DNA from: Spiroplasma sp.
GTDB taxonomy: Bacteria; Bacillota_I; Bacilli_A; Mycoplasmatales; VBWQ01
Assembly: GCA_031119525.1 (NCBI GenBank)
Contig: JAVHXO010000001.1
Location: 1 to 64,000 of the forward strand
Reading direction: 5' to 3'
Length of the DNA: 64,000 nt
Of the stretch, positions 53,904-64,000 are shown piece by piece (positions within the stretch are counted from its first letter, which is position 1; each line of letters begins with the position of its first letter). The translations under genes and the position numbers were made by a program. Below the pieces are notes generated by a model. That model saw only the letters and a list, made by a program, of their open reading frames with translations. It was not told the origin of the DNA and searched no databases.

Positions 53904-55619
53904 TTATTGAATTAAATTAATCAAATTAATTAAAGCTTGATGGTAGTTTTGCTGTTTAATATTAGTTTCAATATTATGAAATTGTAAATTTGCTTGCTCA
54001 TTATGATCTTGGCGGTAGCGATTAGCATAAACTAAAGTAGCATTTGCTAATTGGTGGAAGGTAATTGCTATTTTAATTTGTTGGTACAATTGAAAACTTT
54101 GATTTTGTAATGAATTTAATTGGTTAATAATTTCATTTAAGTTTAAAGCAAGATCATTTTCCAATTTATTAGTTAAATTTTTAATTTTTGCTTCTAAATC
54201 AAGAAACATTTGGTGGTATTGTTTTTGTAAATATTGATAATTAAAGTTTGACAAAATATTTTCAACTTGCAACATTGTTGAATTTAATTTGTTAAGCGAA
54301 GAATTAATAATAATTTTTGGTTTAATTTCTTCAATTAGCAGTTGATTGTATTTTGTTAAATTATTAAAAGTAATAATATTGTTTTCAATTAAATCGCGCA
54401 ATAACATTAAAAGTTGTTGGTAAGTCAAATCTTTTTCAGTTTTATCAATTTCAATTGTAATTTGATTTTCAATATCATTAGTAATAATTAATTGTTCACT
54501 AGTAATATTTTTTAAATTATTAATTGCTCCTTCATTCATTAAAGTTTGACCATTATTAGTTAGAGTATCAAAGTCTTGATTTAAATTTTCAAAGATATCA
54601 GTTAAATTTAATGATAAATCATAAAACTCTTGATAATATTGATTAAAAATTTTAATAAAGTTTTCTTCTTCTTTTAAATCAGCATTAAATTTATTTAGTC
54701 AATATAAAATTTCTTTAATTTTATTTTTTGATTTTTTATATTGCAATTGATTTATTAAATGTTTAATTAAAATTAATTGTTGATTAATATTTATTTCTAA
54801 AGTATTAAAACTTACTAATAAATTATGATCATAAGCTTGGTATTGTAATTGTTTTTTAATTAAATTAATTCTTGCTGGAATTAAATGATAAACTTGATGA
54901 CTTAAACTTGGCAGGTTAATTAAAATTTCTGCTAAAACAGTTGTGCCAATCGCAATTTCGCCAAGGGTGCTAATAACAAAAGAAAATTGTGCTTGGTTAA
55001 TATATTTTTCTAAATCTTTAAACTTAATTTCTAAAACATTAATAATTTCATTTAATTGTTCTTGGTTAATTTCATTTTGTAATTTTGTTTTAACGATTTC
55101 TGCTTGCAAATAATTAAAATTTTGCTTAAAGAATAATTGGTATTCACGAATTAACTGATCAATACTAATGAAATAATCAATTTCAATTAATAATTTTCTA
55201 ACTTGTTCTTTTGTTGCAATACTTTTACGATATGTTGTTGTCATTAATTTGTTGCGCAGATGATATTCTTTTTTCTTTTCTAAATTTATAACTTGTCAAA
55301 AATCTTTCACTAAATCTTGGCAATCTTTTTTTAATAGTTTTTGATAACGATTAATTCAAATATTAAAAACATTAGTATATTGAGTATTTGTTTTGATAAT
55401 TCCGTTAATTCTTTTTAATCGATCTTTTAAATTAATATTTTGACAATATTCTAAATTTTTTAAAATTTGATTGCTTTTATTTTTAATATTACTAATAATA
55501 ATTAAAATTACTGTTGCAACAATTAAAATTGCAAAAGATAAGCTGGCAAAAATTAATAAAATAATATTAAATTGTGTAAATTCAATTAAACTATGATTAT
55601 TTAATCATTGAAGAACCAT
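53904..55619 (-). CDS. ezrA: EzrA-like septation ring regulator
   Basis: A 571-residue protein with one N-terminal membrane helix (about residues 12-42) and a long cytoplasmic part that is almost wholly helical, with many Leu/Ile/Gln/Asn heptads. Length, topology and coiled coil match EzrA, which restrains FtsZ ring assembly in Firmicutes. The assignment rests on architecture, because EzrA sequence is poorly conserved. A strong AAGGAGAAAAA precedes ATG. It lies between coaX and dnaE. Confidence 0.6.
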
Positions 55620-55643
55620 TTTTTCTCCTTGAGTTTTATTTTA

Positions 55644-56408
55644 TTAATTAAGTTTATTATTTTTTTCTTGCATTTGGTAAATAATCATTAAACCAAGAAT
55701 TAAAATATCTTGATCATATTGATATTTAAAGTGAAAAAAAGGCTTTAATTCTTGAAAATTTCCCCCAGTAATGATTACAGGGAGATTACTTTTTAGTTCA
55801 TTATTAATCGCAGTAATTGTTGTATCAATCATATAATTAAAACCATTACCATAACCAATACTTAAAGCATGATTTGTTGTATTACCTAAAACTGATTGAT
55901 AAGGTTTAATTGTGAAAGGTTTAATTAAAGCAGCATTAGCTGTTAATGAATTTTTTGCATCATTAAAACCAGGACCAATGATTATCCCAAGAATTACATT
56001 ATCTTTAATAATTGTATAAGTAGTTGCTGTACCTAAGCTAACAATAATTGAAGATTGATATTTATGATAACTGCCAATTGCTAAAGCAATTAAATCGCTG
56101 CCAATTTCTTTTGTTCCAGTATTAACTTTTATTGGCAGATTTTTAATTAAATTTCCGTTGAGAATAATTGGTTTAGTTTTTAAAATTGTTGTAATAATTT
56201 TTGTAATTTCAGTTAGTTTATCAGGAATAACAGTACTTATAATTGTTTTATTAACCTTATTTTTTATTTGTAAAATTAGTTTTTTAATATTATTATTCCA
56301 GTTTTTTTCTTTGCTAATAATTGGTTTTAACAAAGTAATTTTTTGAGTTATTTCATCACCTAAAGCAATTTTTGTCAAACTATTACCAATATCAATTAAT
56401 AAAATCAT
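55644..56408 (-). CDS. coaX: Type III pantothenate kinase
   Basis: First step of coenzyme A synthesis. 254 residues with the acetate-kinase-fold motifs: LLIDIGNSLTKIA (phosphate 1), GSDLIALAIG (pantothenate site), SLGTATTYTII (phosphate 2) and IIGPGF. Length is standard. Start ATG has GATTAGAAAATA upstream, a weak site. Just downstream of cdaM on minus and 24 bases before ezrA. Confidence 0.93.
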   Translation of the reverse strand: MILLIDIGNSLTKIALGDEITQKITLLKPIISKEKNWNNNIKKLILQIKNKVNKTIISTVIPDKLTEITKIITTILKTKPIILNGNLIKNLPIKVNTGTKEIGSDLIALAIGSYHKYQSSIIVSLGTATTYTIIKDNVILGIIIGPGFNDAKNSLTANAALIKPFTIKPYQSVLGNTTNHALSIGYGNGFNYMIDTTITAINNELKSNLPVIITGGNFQELKPFFHFKYQYDQDILILGLMIIYQMQEKNNKLN

Positions 56409-56436
56409 TATTTTCTAATCCTATATTCTATCTTAA

Positions 56437-57102
56437 TTATTGCATTTGATTAGTCATTTCTTTTGTTGAAGCCATTTCATCAAATAATGTTCGCACTAAA
56501 TTATTAAGATTCTCAATTTGCAAGAATTTACCATCACGAGCAATTGATACTTGGCCAGTAGTTTCACTAACAACAACTGATACTGAATCCGTCATTTCTG
56601 AAATTCCTAAAGCTGCTCGATGTCTACTGCCATATTGACTGGAAATTTTTTTATTAGTTAACGGAAAATAAGTTGAAGCACATTGAATTCGTCCGAGACG
56701 AATAATTACTGCTCCATCATGCAATGGTGATTCTTTTAAAAAAATTGCTTGTAATAGTTGTGGTGTTACTTCACTATCAATTTTAATTCCTAAATCAATA
56801 AATTGCGATAAGGACATATTTCGTTCAATTGTAACTAAAGCACCAATTTTTGATTCTGATAATTTAATAATTGCCTCAGACAATAAACTAGAAAGCATTC
56901 TTTTTTCTGATGATGTCAAAACTGTAACATGCGATTTACGGTTAATTGTTCACCAAGTTTTTTTATTGCGAAAGAAAATCATTAAAATTAATAAAATCAT
57001 CACAATTAGTAGTAATCCAATTGTTACTCCAAACAGAATTGATACTTCTTTTATTAGTTCACTATTATCAATTTCAGCATAGATTGTTAAGTTATTAAAC
57101 AT
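56437..57102 (-). CDS. Diadenylate cyclase, CdaM type
   Basis: Makes cyclic di-AMP from two ATP. The 221-residue product has one N-terminal membrane helix (about residues 22-45) and a DAC domain with the catalytic HDGA (Asp129) and SRHRA (160-162) motifs. CdaA of Firmicutes has three helices; a single helix matches CdaM of Mycoplasma pneumoniae. Signalling through c-di-AMP usually controls K+ and osmotic balance. Start ATG at 57102 lacks a clear Shine-Dalgarno, though GGTGAAAATAA is near. It leads the cdaM-coaX-ezrA group. Confidence 0.93.
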
Positions 57103-57256
57103 TTATTTTCACCATTTCATTATTTTTTTAAAATTTTAGAATATTGTTAAAAAACTTCAAATGATATTCATTATCTATATTTAATTATAAGATAAAAAAT
57201 AAAAAAAATATAAAGAAAGAATAAATAAATTATTTATCTTTTTCTTTTCCTTATTT

Positions 57257-57286
57257 TTGTTATTTTGTTTTTAGAATTGATATAAT
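57257..57286 (+). promoter_or_regulatory. Promoter of the 439-aa membrane protein gene
   Basis: TTGTTA (57257-57262), 18 bases, then TATAAT (57281-57286) preceded by TGA, an extended -10. The best promoter in the window. Confidence 0.6.
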
Positions 57287-57341
57287 TAATATATCTAAAA
57301 AGAGGTTATTTTTTAATTACAGACAATAGGGGCGATCAAGA

Positions 57342-58661
57342 ATGATGGAAGATCAAAGTAATCCACAAAATTCTAATCCGAATAATAATAAATCTGTTGA
57401 GAATTCATCAGAAGCAAATAATAACGATAAAAATATTAAAATGCCTAAAGTTAAACATTATGTTAGATTCAGAAAAATTTTAGGGTTTAAATATTTTGTT
57501 TTAGCTTTTTTTTGGTTAATCTTTTTTTTATTGTTATTAACTGTGGTAATTTTATTTACAACTGAGAGAGCAAAAATTAATGATATTAATAATGTTAATG
57601 AAACGTTAGAACAAATTGCTCGTAGCAATAATGCTTCACAAAGAACTGATTTATATCAAAAATTATTGGATATCACTTATCCATTAATTGATTTTTCATT
57701 ATTAACATTTTTATTTTTTACTGGGGCATTTAATTCAAAACCAATTAATGATTGATCAATGGCTTGAAGTCAAAGAGTAACCAATATTAATGTTGCCTAT
57801 TCTTATGTTTTTATTACGGCATTAATTGCTTTGATTGGTCTTTGTATGTATTTTGTTATTATCATTAAACTTTATCGTCGTGCTGCTTTTGAAAAAAAAT
57901 ATGATTTACAACCAAAATTTCATAATGGTTATGAACTTTTTGATTCAAGAATTTATTTAAGATTTACCCGTAGTTTGGCAATTGTTTTTTGTTTCTTTAA
58001 TTTCTTATCAACTTTAATTGCTCTTACGTATGGCATTATTCTTTTATTAGCATCTTATTTTTTTTGATATGCTTTTAAAGAAAGAGAAGTAATTTTATTA
58101 CGTCGTAAGTGATGACAATCATCAAACTTTATTTTATATTTTTCAATTGCTTTAATTCAAAATGGCTATAATATTTTAAAATCACTATTTTCTAATTCAT
58201 TTGGAGTTGATTTAGATTTAATTTTAGCAGTATTATTTCCAATTGGAACAATTACTGTTATCTTAGTAATTTTAATTCGTAACTTATTAAGTACTAGCAT
58301 TACTAAAGTTAAACAAGCAATTAAAACTATTAATGTTCGAGTTGCTTCATTTCGAATTTTTTTCTATTCTCAAAAAGAAAAGTCTTTAGAAGATTATTCT
58401 TTTGTTGAATTATTACCAATTTTAGTGCGTAAACCCCTACAAAAAGATTTAATTTCTGCTCAGGAAGCTTATGATTTAATGGTTAAAGTTAATGAAACAT
58501 CAATTTTTATTGAGAAAAATTTTAAAAAAGAAAGTGAAAGAAACTATATGTTGTATCATTTATTTAATGAGATAACTGAGATTGCTGAGCTTGATGATAT
58601 TAAAGCTAATGTTTTGAAGGTACAACAAGCTAAACCACCAAAAGATAAAACAAGTTTTTAA
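57342..58661 (+). CDS. Multi-pass membrane protein, 439 aa
   Basis: Residues 1-45 are Asn/Ser/Lys-rich and soluble; about six membrane segments follow in three pairs (around residues 50-75, 110-180 and 215-325), then a 110-residue helical cytoplasmic tail. It resembles conserved mollicute membrane proteins of unknown function (possibly the MSC_0882 group), but I am not sure. Tandem ATGs after TAGGGGCGATCAAGA; a good promoter stands 55 bases upstream. Single gene. Confidence 0.75.
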
Positions 58662-58668
58662 TTAATAA

Positions 58669-58700
58669 AAAAATTCATGAATAAAATTCATGAATTTTTT
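58669..58700. terminator. Bidirectional intrinsic terminator
   Basis: AAAAATTCATGAAT / ATTCATGAATTTTT with a three-base loop, between convergent genes. Confidence 0.87.
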
Positions 58701-58724
58701 CTATTTTACCCTAATAAAAGTTGA

Positions 58725-59204
58725 TTAACTAAATTGATAACTATCAGCAATTTTCTTGTAAACCATTATTTTACCATCTTGATCAAGGTAATGATCAAAA
58801 ACAAAAATACCAATAAAATGATAACCGATACCTTTTGTTACTTCATTTATTTTTGCAAAAGTAACAAATTGCATTTTATTTTTTAAATATTTATTACCTA
58901 ATTCTGTTCTTTTTGCTTTTGTTTTTGTCCCATCAAATTGTTCAATTAAATCTCAATTGTTCGACATAAAATTACCATAACCATTTTTACTTTTAATTGT
59001 TATTTGTTTTTTATCATTCGGTATGATGTTAGGAAATCAAATTTGTTGGTGATCATTTAATTTATAACCATGATGAAGGGTTGATATTTGGTTTTCATCA
59101 GTAAAAAGAGCACTTAAAACATCAAAAATAGTTCGAAATTTAATGTGATCTTTAATTGTTATTGCTTTTTTAGCACGAATTTTTGTTAATACTTCATTAG
59201 TCAT
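58725..59204 (-). CDS. Hypothetical protein, 159 aa
   Basis: An unrecognised soluble protein. The N-terminal third is helical (IRAKKAITIKDHIKFRTIF); the rest alternates short strands with a patch NGYGNFMSNNWD and ends GKIMVYKKIADSYQF. Two TGA codons are Trp. The start has only A-rich sequence upstream. It is 38 bases downstream of the zinc-ribbon gene on the same strand and may be cotranscribed. A nucleic-acid-binding barrel is conceivable, but I saw no motif to support it. Confidence 0.65.
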
Positions 59205-59241
59205 TTTTTTTAATTTTCTTTACTTTTCTTTAATGATTAAA

Positions 59242-59532
59242 TTATTTTTTATTTGGTTTATCTGTTCAACGTGCTAACTTTGGAATTGCTTTAACATAGG
59301 ATCTACCAACAAAGAATGCGATAATTGGATGTTCTTTTTTGAAAAAATTTAATGAAATTTGTTGCATTTCTTCACAGTTAAGATGTGGTTGAGTAAATTT
59401 ACCATCTTGGTAACAATGAAAACAGTATTTAGTACTTAGAGTATTATCATCATTTGTTCCTTTATTTTTTTCTTTAGTAATTGGCATTGCACAACTTTGG
59501 CATTTTTTATATTCTTTATTTTCTTCATTCAT
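59242..59532 (-). CDS. Small zinc-ribbon protein, 96 aa
   Basis: A 96-residue protein with CQSCAMPI (Cys11, Cys14) and YCFHCYQDGKF (Cys37, Cys40), the pattern of the putative zinc-ribbon domain Pfam family that ends in an EEM motif (CEEMQQI here). Members are probably metal-binding; their role is not known. ATG at 59532 is preferred because AGGATGGA lies seven bases before it; the ATG at 59544 touches its AGG directly. The C-terminus reads through one TGA as Trp. Confidence 0.8.
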
Positions 59533-59718
59533 GATGAATTCCATCCTATTCTTTTTATTTTTTTGCTATTAATAATTTTATACCTTTATCAGTTAAATTA
59601 ATATTTTTTTAAAATAAATTTTTAATTATGTTGATTATTAAAAATTTATTCAGTCATCAAGTTCAACTATTGAAAAATCTCTTAACAAATAAAATCTTTA
59701 GTGCTAAACTGTAAGAAC

Positions 59719-59747
59719 TAAAAGAATTAAGGGGAAACTAATTCTTT
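59719..59747 (+). promoter_or_regulatory. Leader hairpin before the interrupted repeat gene
   Basis: Perfect 10-bp inverted repeat AAAAGAATTA / TAATTCTTTT with a nine-base G-rich loop (AGGGGAAAC), 28 bases before the start codon at 59776. It is not followed by a T run, so it is not a plain terminator. Confidence 0.45.
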
Positions 59748-59775
59748 TAAGGTTATTTAGAAAGGGGGGATTATA

Positions 59776-60204
59776 ATGTTTTTAAATGATTTTGATGATG
59801 ATTTTAAACAAGAAGCTGTGACTAGGGTGCACCTATCTGAAACTAAAAAACCAAAAAAAGTAACTAAAGTGCATCTATCTGAAGAAGTTGATGATTTAGA
59901 ACCAGTTAAACAAAATGTTAGAATCAGAGATTTAGAACTAGAGTTAGAAGAAGAAAGAAAAAAACATAGTAAACAAGAAGCTGTGACTAAGGTGCAACTT
60001 TCTGAAGAAGTAGAACCAATTAGATATCTTGAAACAGCACCTGAGAATCCTGATGATTTATAACCAATTCAACAAGAAGGTATGATCTTAGCACAATTAG
60101 GTTCACCTGAAAATCCTGATGATTTAGAACCAATTAAACAACATGGAAGAGCAAAAAATTATAACCGTGTTGCATGAAAAAGTAGCAAAAAAAATAATAA
60201 ATAA
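59776..60204 (+). pseudogene. Acidic repeat gene interrupted by a nonsense codon
   Basis: ATG after AGAAAGGGGGGATTATA opens a 95-codon frame rich in Glu, Lys and Asp with repeats of QEAVTKVQLSEE type and LEPVKQ. It stops at TAA 60061-60063 after ENPDDL. The frame then continues with PIQQEGMILAQLGSPENPDDLEPIKQ-like sequence to TAA at 60202-60204; there the same phrase ENPDDL is followed by Glu. A GAA-to-TAA change explains the break. The 95-residue product may still be made. No family recognised; no signal peptide. Confidence 0.7.
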
Positions 60205-60227
60205 TTAAAAATATTTCTTTATCAAGA

Positions 60228-60265
60228 AAAAAGTGTAGAACTTAAATTTAAGTTCTACACTTTTT
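60228..60265. terminator. Bidirectional intrinsic terminator
   Basis: A perfect 38-base palindrome beginning AAAAAGTGTAGAACTTAAA, between the interrupted gene and pcrA. The pcrA stop codon overlaps its right end. Confidence 0.92.
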
Positions 60266-62474
60266 AATTTATTTTTTTAATTGCCTTATGATTAGCATCA
60301 AGAATTTTAATACCACCAGAACTGTTATGAAAGGCAACTTGAATTTTATTACCAATAATTTTTGTCACAACCCCACGACCAAAAATATCATGAACTAATA
60401 AATCATTAACTTGTCAAGCATTTGGTGTTTGTTTTGGTTGTTTTAAAACTAAATTATTTGATTTTGTTGTCATTTGATTAAATTTATAATTTTTAGGATA
60501 AAACTTTTCTTCAGTATTATGACTAAGGTTAATAATTCTTAAGTATTGTGGATCTAATTCTTGGAAGAATCGTGATGGATATAGTTGTTTATTGAGAATA
60601 TAAGAAAAACCATTCGTACTTGATAAGAATAATAATTTTTTTGCTCTAGTAATTGCAACATAAAATAATCTTATTTCTTCTTCTAGTTTATCTTTTTCTT
60701 GTTTTGTTAAATCATTAGTTTTATTAAGACCAGGTAAAATACCTTCATTAACACCAATAACAAAAACCACAAAAAATTCTAACCCTTTAGCACTATGAAT
60801 TGTCATGAAATTAACAGCATCAAGGGAATTTTCTTCTTCTAAATCAGTATATAAACTTACTTCTTGTAAGAAACTAGTTAGTAAATCTTCACCAACAACT
60901 TCTTGATTATTGCGTTTATCAAATTCAATTAAATGTCCTAAGAATTGTTTGATGTTGTCAATTCTCTCAATTTCATAGTTATCTTTTAATTTTTGAATGT
61001 AATTAGTTACTTGCAAGATTTCTTCAACTAATTTATAAACTGAAGTTAATTGTTGAACACGATCTTTTTTAATCTCAGCAATTGAGTTAATCAAAGGTTG
61101 CAAAATTACTTTATGATTTTTTGTCAAATTATGTTGAAATAAGTATAAATATTCACTTAAAGTTAAATTGTTTTCATTAGCTTTTTCTAAAAAAGTCTCA
61201 ATTGTTTTTGCGCCAATCTTTGGGGTTGAATTTAAAATTCTAATTGTTGATAAATTGTCATTTCAAGCAATAACTTTTAAGTAAGCTAAGATATCTTTAA
61301 TTTCTTTGCGATCAAAAAATTTAAAACCACCAATAATTTTATAGTTTAAATTATGGTTAATGAAGGCTTGTTCTAAATCTTTTGATAAATAGTTATTACG
61401 ATATAATACAGCAATTTGATTTAGTTTGATATTTTCTTGTAAAACAAGTTTTTTAATCACATTAGCAACTCAATTACCTTCTTGATTAGGATTTCAAGCA
61501 TGAAAAATATGGATATCTTCTCCCAAGCTGTTACTTGTAAACAAGTTTTTTTCAATCCTTTGTTGATTTTGAGCAATTAAACTATTGGCAGTAGTTAAAA
61601 TTTTTGTTGTTGAGCGATAATTTTGATTTAAAATAAATGTTTTTGCTGTTGGGAATCGTTCGGTAAACTTTAAAATTAAGTTAATATTAGCACCCCGTCA
61701 AGTATAAATTGTTTGATCAGGATCACCAACAACGGTTAAATTTTGATGTTTTTTAACTAAATTAATTAGAATCTGATATTGCAAGTCATTAGTATCTTGA
61801 AATTCATCAACTAAAACAAATTGAAATTGATTTTGTCATTTAGATAAAATATCGGGGAATTCATTAAAAAGTTTAGCAACCAATAATAATAGATCATCAA
61901 AGTCTAAGCAACTATTGGTTTTTAAATACTCTTGATATTGTTGATAAACTTTAGCGCGTAAAGTTCAATCTTTTTGATGATAATAATCGCTAATAACATC
62001 ATCTTTTGTTAAATGAGCATTTTTTCACTCTGATATATAACTTATTAATAATCTTAATTCGCCAGCATCAGCTTTAGTATCAAAATCACGTGAATAAATT
62101 TCTTTCAAAATCTGTTTTTGATCACTAGGATCAATAATATTAAAATTGTTTTTAAAATTTAAAATGCCAATATCCCGTCTTAAAATTTGGGCACAAAGCG
62201 AATGGTAGGTAGCAACTTTAACTTTTGCATCTGGATCATTTAACAACTGTTGTGTTCTTGCTTGCATTTCCTTGGCTGCTTTATTAGTAAAAGTCAAAGC
62301 CAAAATTTTTTCGCTTGGAATTTTTAAAGCAGCGATTAAATAAGCAATTTTATGAGTTAAAACACGAGTTTTACCAACACCTGCTCCAGCAATAATAATT
62401 GAAGGGCCCTCATTATATATGACTGCTTGCAATTGCTGATCATTTAAATTTTTTACTAAATTATTATTAACCAT
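60264..62474 (-). CDS. pcrA: UvrD/PcrA-type DNA helicase
   Basis: Superfamily 1A 3'-5' helicase of 736 residues for repair and replication. Seen: Walker A AGAGVGKT (29-36), motif Ia [12 protein letters not shown], Walker [11 protein letters not shown], motif [18 protein letters not shown], motif [10 protein letters not shown], motif [11 protein letters not shown] and motif [13 protein letters not shown]. The C-terminal 60 residues ([13 protein letters not shown]) match the Tudor-like PcrA tail. ATG follows CTTAGGGGGCAAAAAT. Ser/Gly of the usual Walker A GSGKT is Val-Gly here. Confidence 0.95.
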
Positions 62475-62506
62475 ATTTTTGCCCCCTAAGAATATTATTT
62501 CTGATT

Positions 62507-63229
62507 TTATGATAAATCTTGAATATTATCTAATTCTTCTTGATTAATTTTGCCTGGTTGATCTTGACCTAAATGGACATGAATAATTGGTTCTTGATTT
62601 TGTTCTTGCCTAGAAAAGTTAGATTTGTTAACAATTGGATATTTATTAATCACATACAAGTGATTTTTGCGATCATAGAATAATTGATGCTTTTTATCAA
62701 CTTTGATAGTAATCATAATGCCTAAATATCAAGCAAATACAAAACTAAAAATTACTCGCACTAAAACATTAATTCAAAAACCACCACTAGTTTTATCATC
62801 GACATTAGCAATGTTAGCATTTAAAACAAGACTGGTAATCAAAATTGCTAACATTGTTAAAAGGACTGGAATAAAAACTAAAAATATTTCCCGTAGAAAA
62901 ATACTTTTGAAAGTAATTGCTTGATTATTTTCATTAGTTAATTTAATTAAAAAAATTTTTTTTCCTAAAGTTTGTCCATTAAATTTTCATGGAATAATTA
63001 AAAAGTAAATTATGATAATTAAAAAATTAATTATTATCATAATTAAGACACTAATTCAATTGTTAACACTTGTTTTATTAATTAAATATCAAGATAAAGT
63101 GATAATTCCAGGAATTAAACTAACAATAAAAATATCAAAAATTCGCGCACAAATTCTTTTTCATGTTCTAGCAAGGGCATAATTTTCAATATTTTCTAAA
63201 GCACCATTCATAATATTTAATGATACCAT
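62507..63229 (-). CDS. RDD family membrane protein
   Basis: A 240-residue protein with the RDD signature: RTWKRICARIFD near the N-terminus, followed by four or five membrane helices, and QTLGKKIFLIKL in the middle. The tail is soluble (YDRKNHLYVINKYPI, later Gln/Glu-rich). RDD proteins are membrane proteins of mostly unknown role, some linked to ion transport. No Shine-Dalgarno is seen at 63229; ATG at 63211 is an alternative. It precedes pcrA by 32 bases on minus. Confidence 0.8.
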
Positions 63230-63274
63230 ATAGTACTTGATAAAATGACGTTAAATTTAAATTAGATATTTACT

Positions 63275-64000
63275 TTAGTTAATAGGCTTAGTCGCTTTAA
63301 TTTTTTTATTTTCTTGATTGCCTTCCTTACGATCATATCTTCAATTATTATAGAAGTAATAAACAGCAAACAGGCCAATAAATAAGATTAAAATAATAAA
63401 GAAGTATAAGAAGAAAGTGCCAAGTTTTTCTTTAACATTTAAGAAGAAATATGGAAAAGAATAATCAACAAAAAGAAAACCCTTTTTATTTTTAAGTAAC
63501 CCAACAAACTCGCCTTTAATTAAAGCATAAAATAAGTAAATAAACATATAACTAATGATGATTGGTAATGCTTTTGTTAAAGTTGACTTAATTGCTCATT
63601 TTGTTGTTCCCGAAGTTATAAAGAAAAAAATAATCATGATTACTGGAGTAAATAAATGTAGTAAAAAAGTATTTAAGAAATTAAGAACATCAAGTGATTT
63701 ACTAAAATCAGTATTAGTAATTAATGGTTGAAAAAGTGCTGCTCAGAAAATGATTAAGGTAATACTAATATAGATTGTTACAGCAAATTTAAATCAGCCA
63801 TTAACAAATTGTAATTTAGTTTTAGTTAAACGATTAATTAAAGCTAAAATAAAAAATACTAACACTAAAATATTACTTTGAACAGTAAAAGTTGATAATG
63901 AGTTTCAAATGTTTGCTCAAAATCCCGTTGGATACCATAAATTATGGGGATTAGGAATACCAATTTCACTATGAGGGATATTAATTGCTGCATCAATCAC
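63275..64000 (-). CDS. DUF1600-like multi-pass membrane protein (5' end outside window)
   Basis: The last 241 residues of a polytopic membrane protein; the frame is open to the window end. About six helices are seen. STFTVQSNILVLVFF after WANIWNS matches the FTxQSN motif of mollicute DUF1600 and Pr6Pr-type proteins. Ends with a Lys-rich cytoplasmic tail. It lies 46 bases upstream of the RDD gene on the same strand. Function unknown. Confidence 0.75.

Noticed and set aside
58725-59204. SRA/YDG-like or EVE-type nucleic-acid-binding domain
   Set aside because: Strand pattern is vaguely similar but no defining motif is present, so the protein is left as hypothetical.

Overview
The window reads as chromosomal DNA of a mollicute, most likely Spiroplasma or a close relative. 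It is strongly A+T-rich. Nearly every housekeeping gene is intact only if UGA is read as tryptophan (genetic code 4); under the standard code ileS, dnaE, ligA, pcrA and others break into pieces at TGA. GatCAB, a pst phosphate system, EzrA, a single-helix CdaM-type cyclase and a DUF1600-like protein fit this group. The genus is an inference from gene content. All coordinates below assume code 4.

Layout. 0-6.5 kb: a small hypothetical gene, then ileS-lspA-rluD-rhomboid-like gene, tightly packed and overlapping. 6.6-9.1 kb (minus): a secreted M60-type metallopeptidase, tsaE and a Nudix-like hydrolase. 9.2-15.4 kb (plus): asnS, a two-module hypothetical protein, an APC permease and two paralogous coiled-coil genes. 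15.5-22.4 kb: greA, ptsH, rpmB, degV and a complete phosphate uptake operon (pstS, fused pstC-pstA, pstB, phoU; minus). 22.6-33.1 kb (plus): CPBP protease, second pseudouridine synthase, flippase-like protein, HEPN/Abi_2 protein, ligA and gatC-gatA-gatB.

33.1-49.5 kb (minus) is the accessory heart of the window. Five genes are built almost only from an approximately 100-residue repeat, about 39 copies in all (18, 6, 4, 4 and 7 per protein). They differ in their N-termini: three carry a related membrane anchor, one has a signal-like segment and the 1820-residue giant has neither. One four-repeat gene is frameshifted between anchor and repeats. A magnesium-type P-type ATPase lies between the two four-repeat paralogues. 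I recognise no known family for the repeat; it looks like an undescribed surface-protein family that grows by unit duplication.

49.6-64 kb: ruvX-udk (plus, apparently leaderless), dnaE, ezrA, coaX and cdaM (minus), a multi-pass membrane protein, small hypothetical genes including a zinc ribbon, a repeat gene interrupted by a nonsense codon, pcrA/uvrD, an RDD protein and a partial DUF1600-like protein running off the end.

How it works together: core genes cover translation fidelity (ileS, asnS, gatCAB, tsaE), replication and repair (dnaE, ligA, pcrA, ruvX), lipoprotein processing (lspA), nucleotide signalling (cdaM) and phosphate import (pst). The M60 peptidase and repeat proteins are the likely host-facing elements; the Abi_2 protein is a candidate defence or toxin-type RNase. 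No tRNA, rRNA, CRISPR array or transposase was seen.
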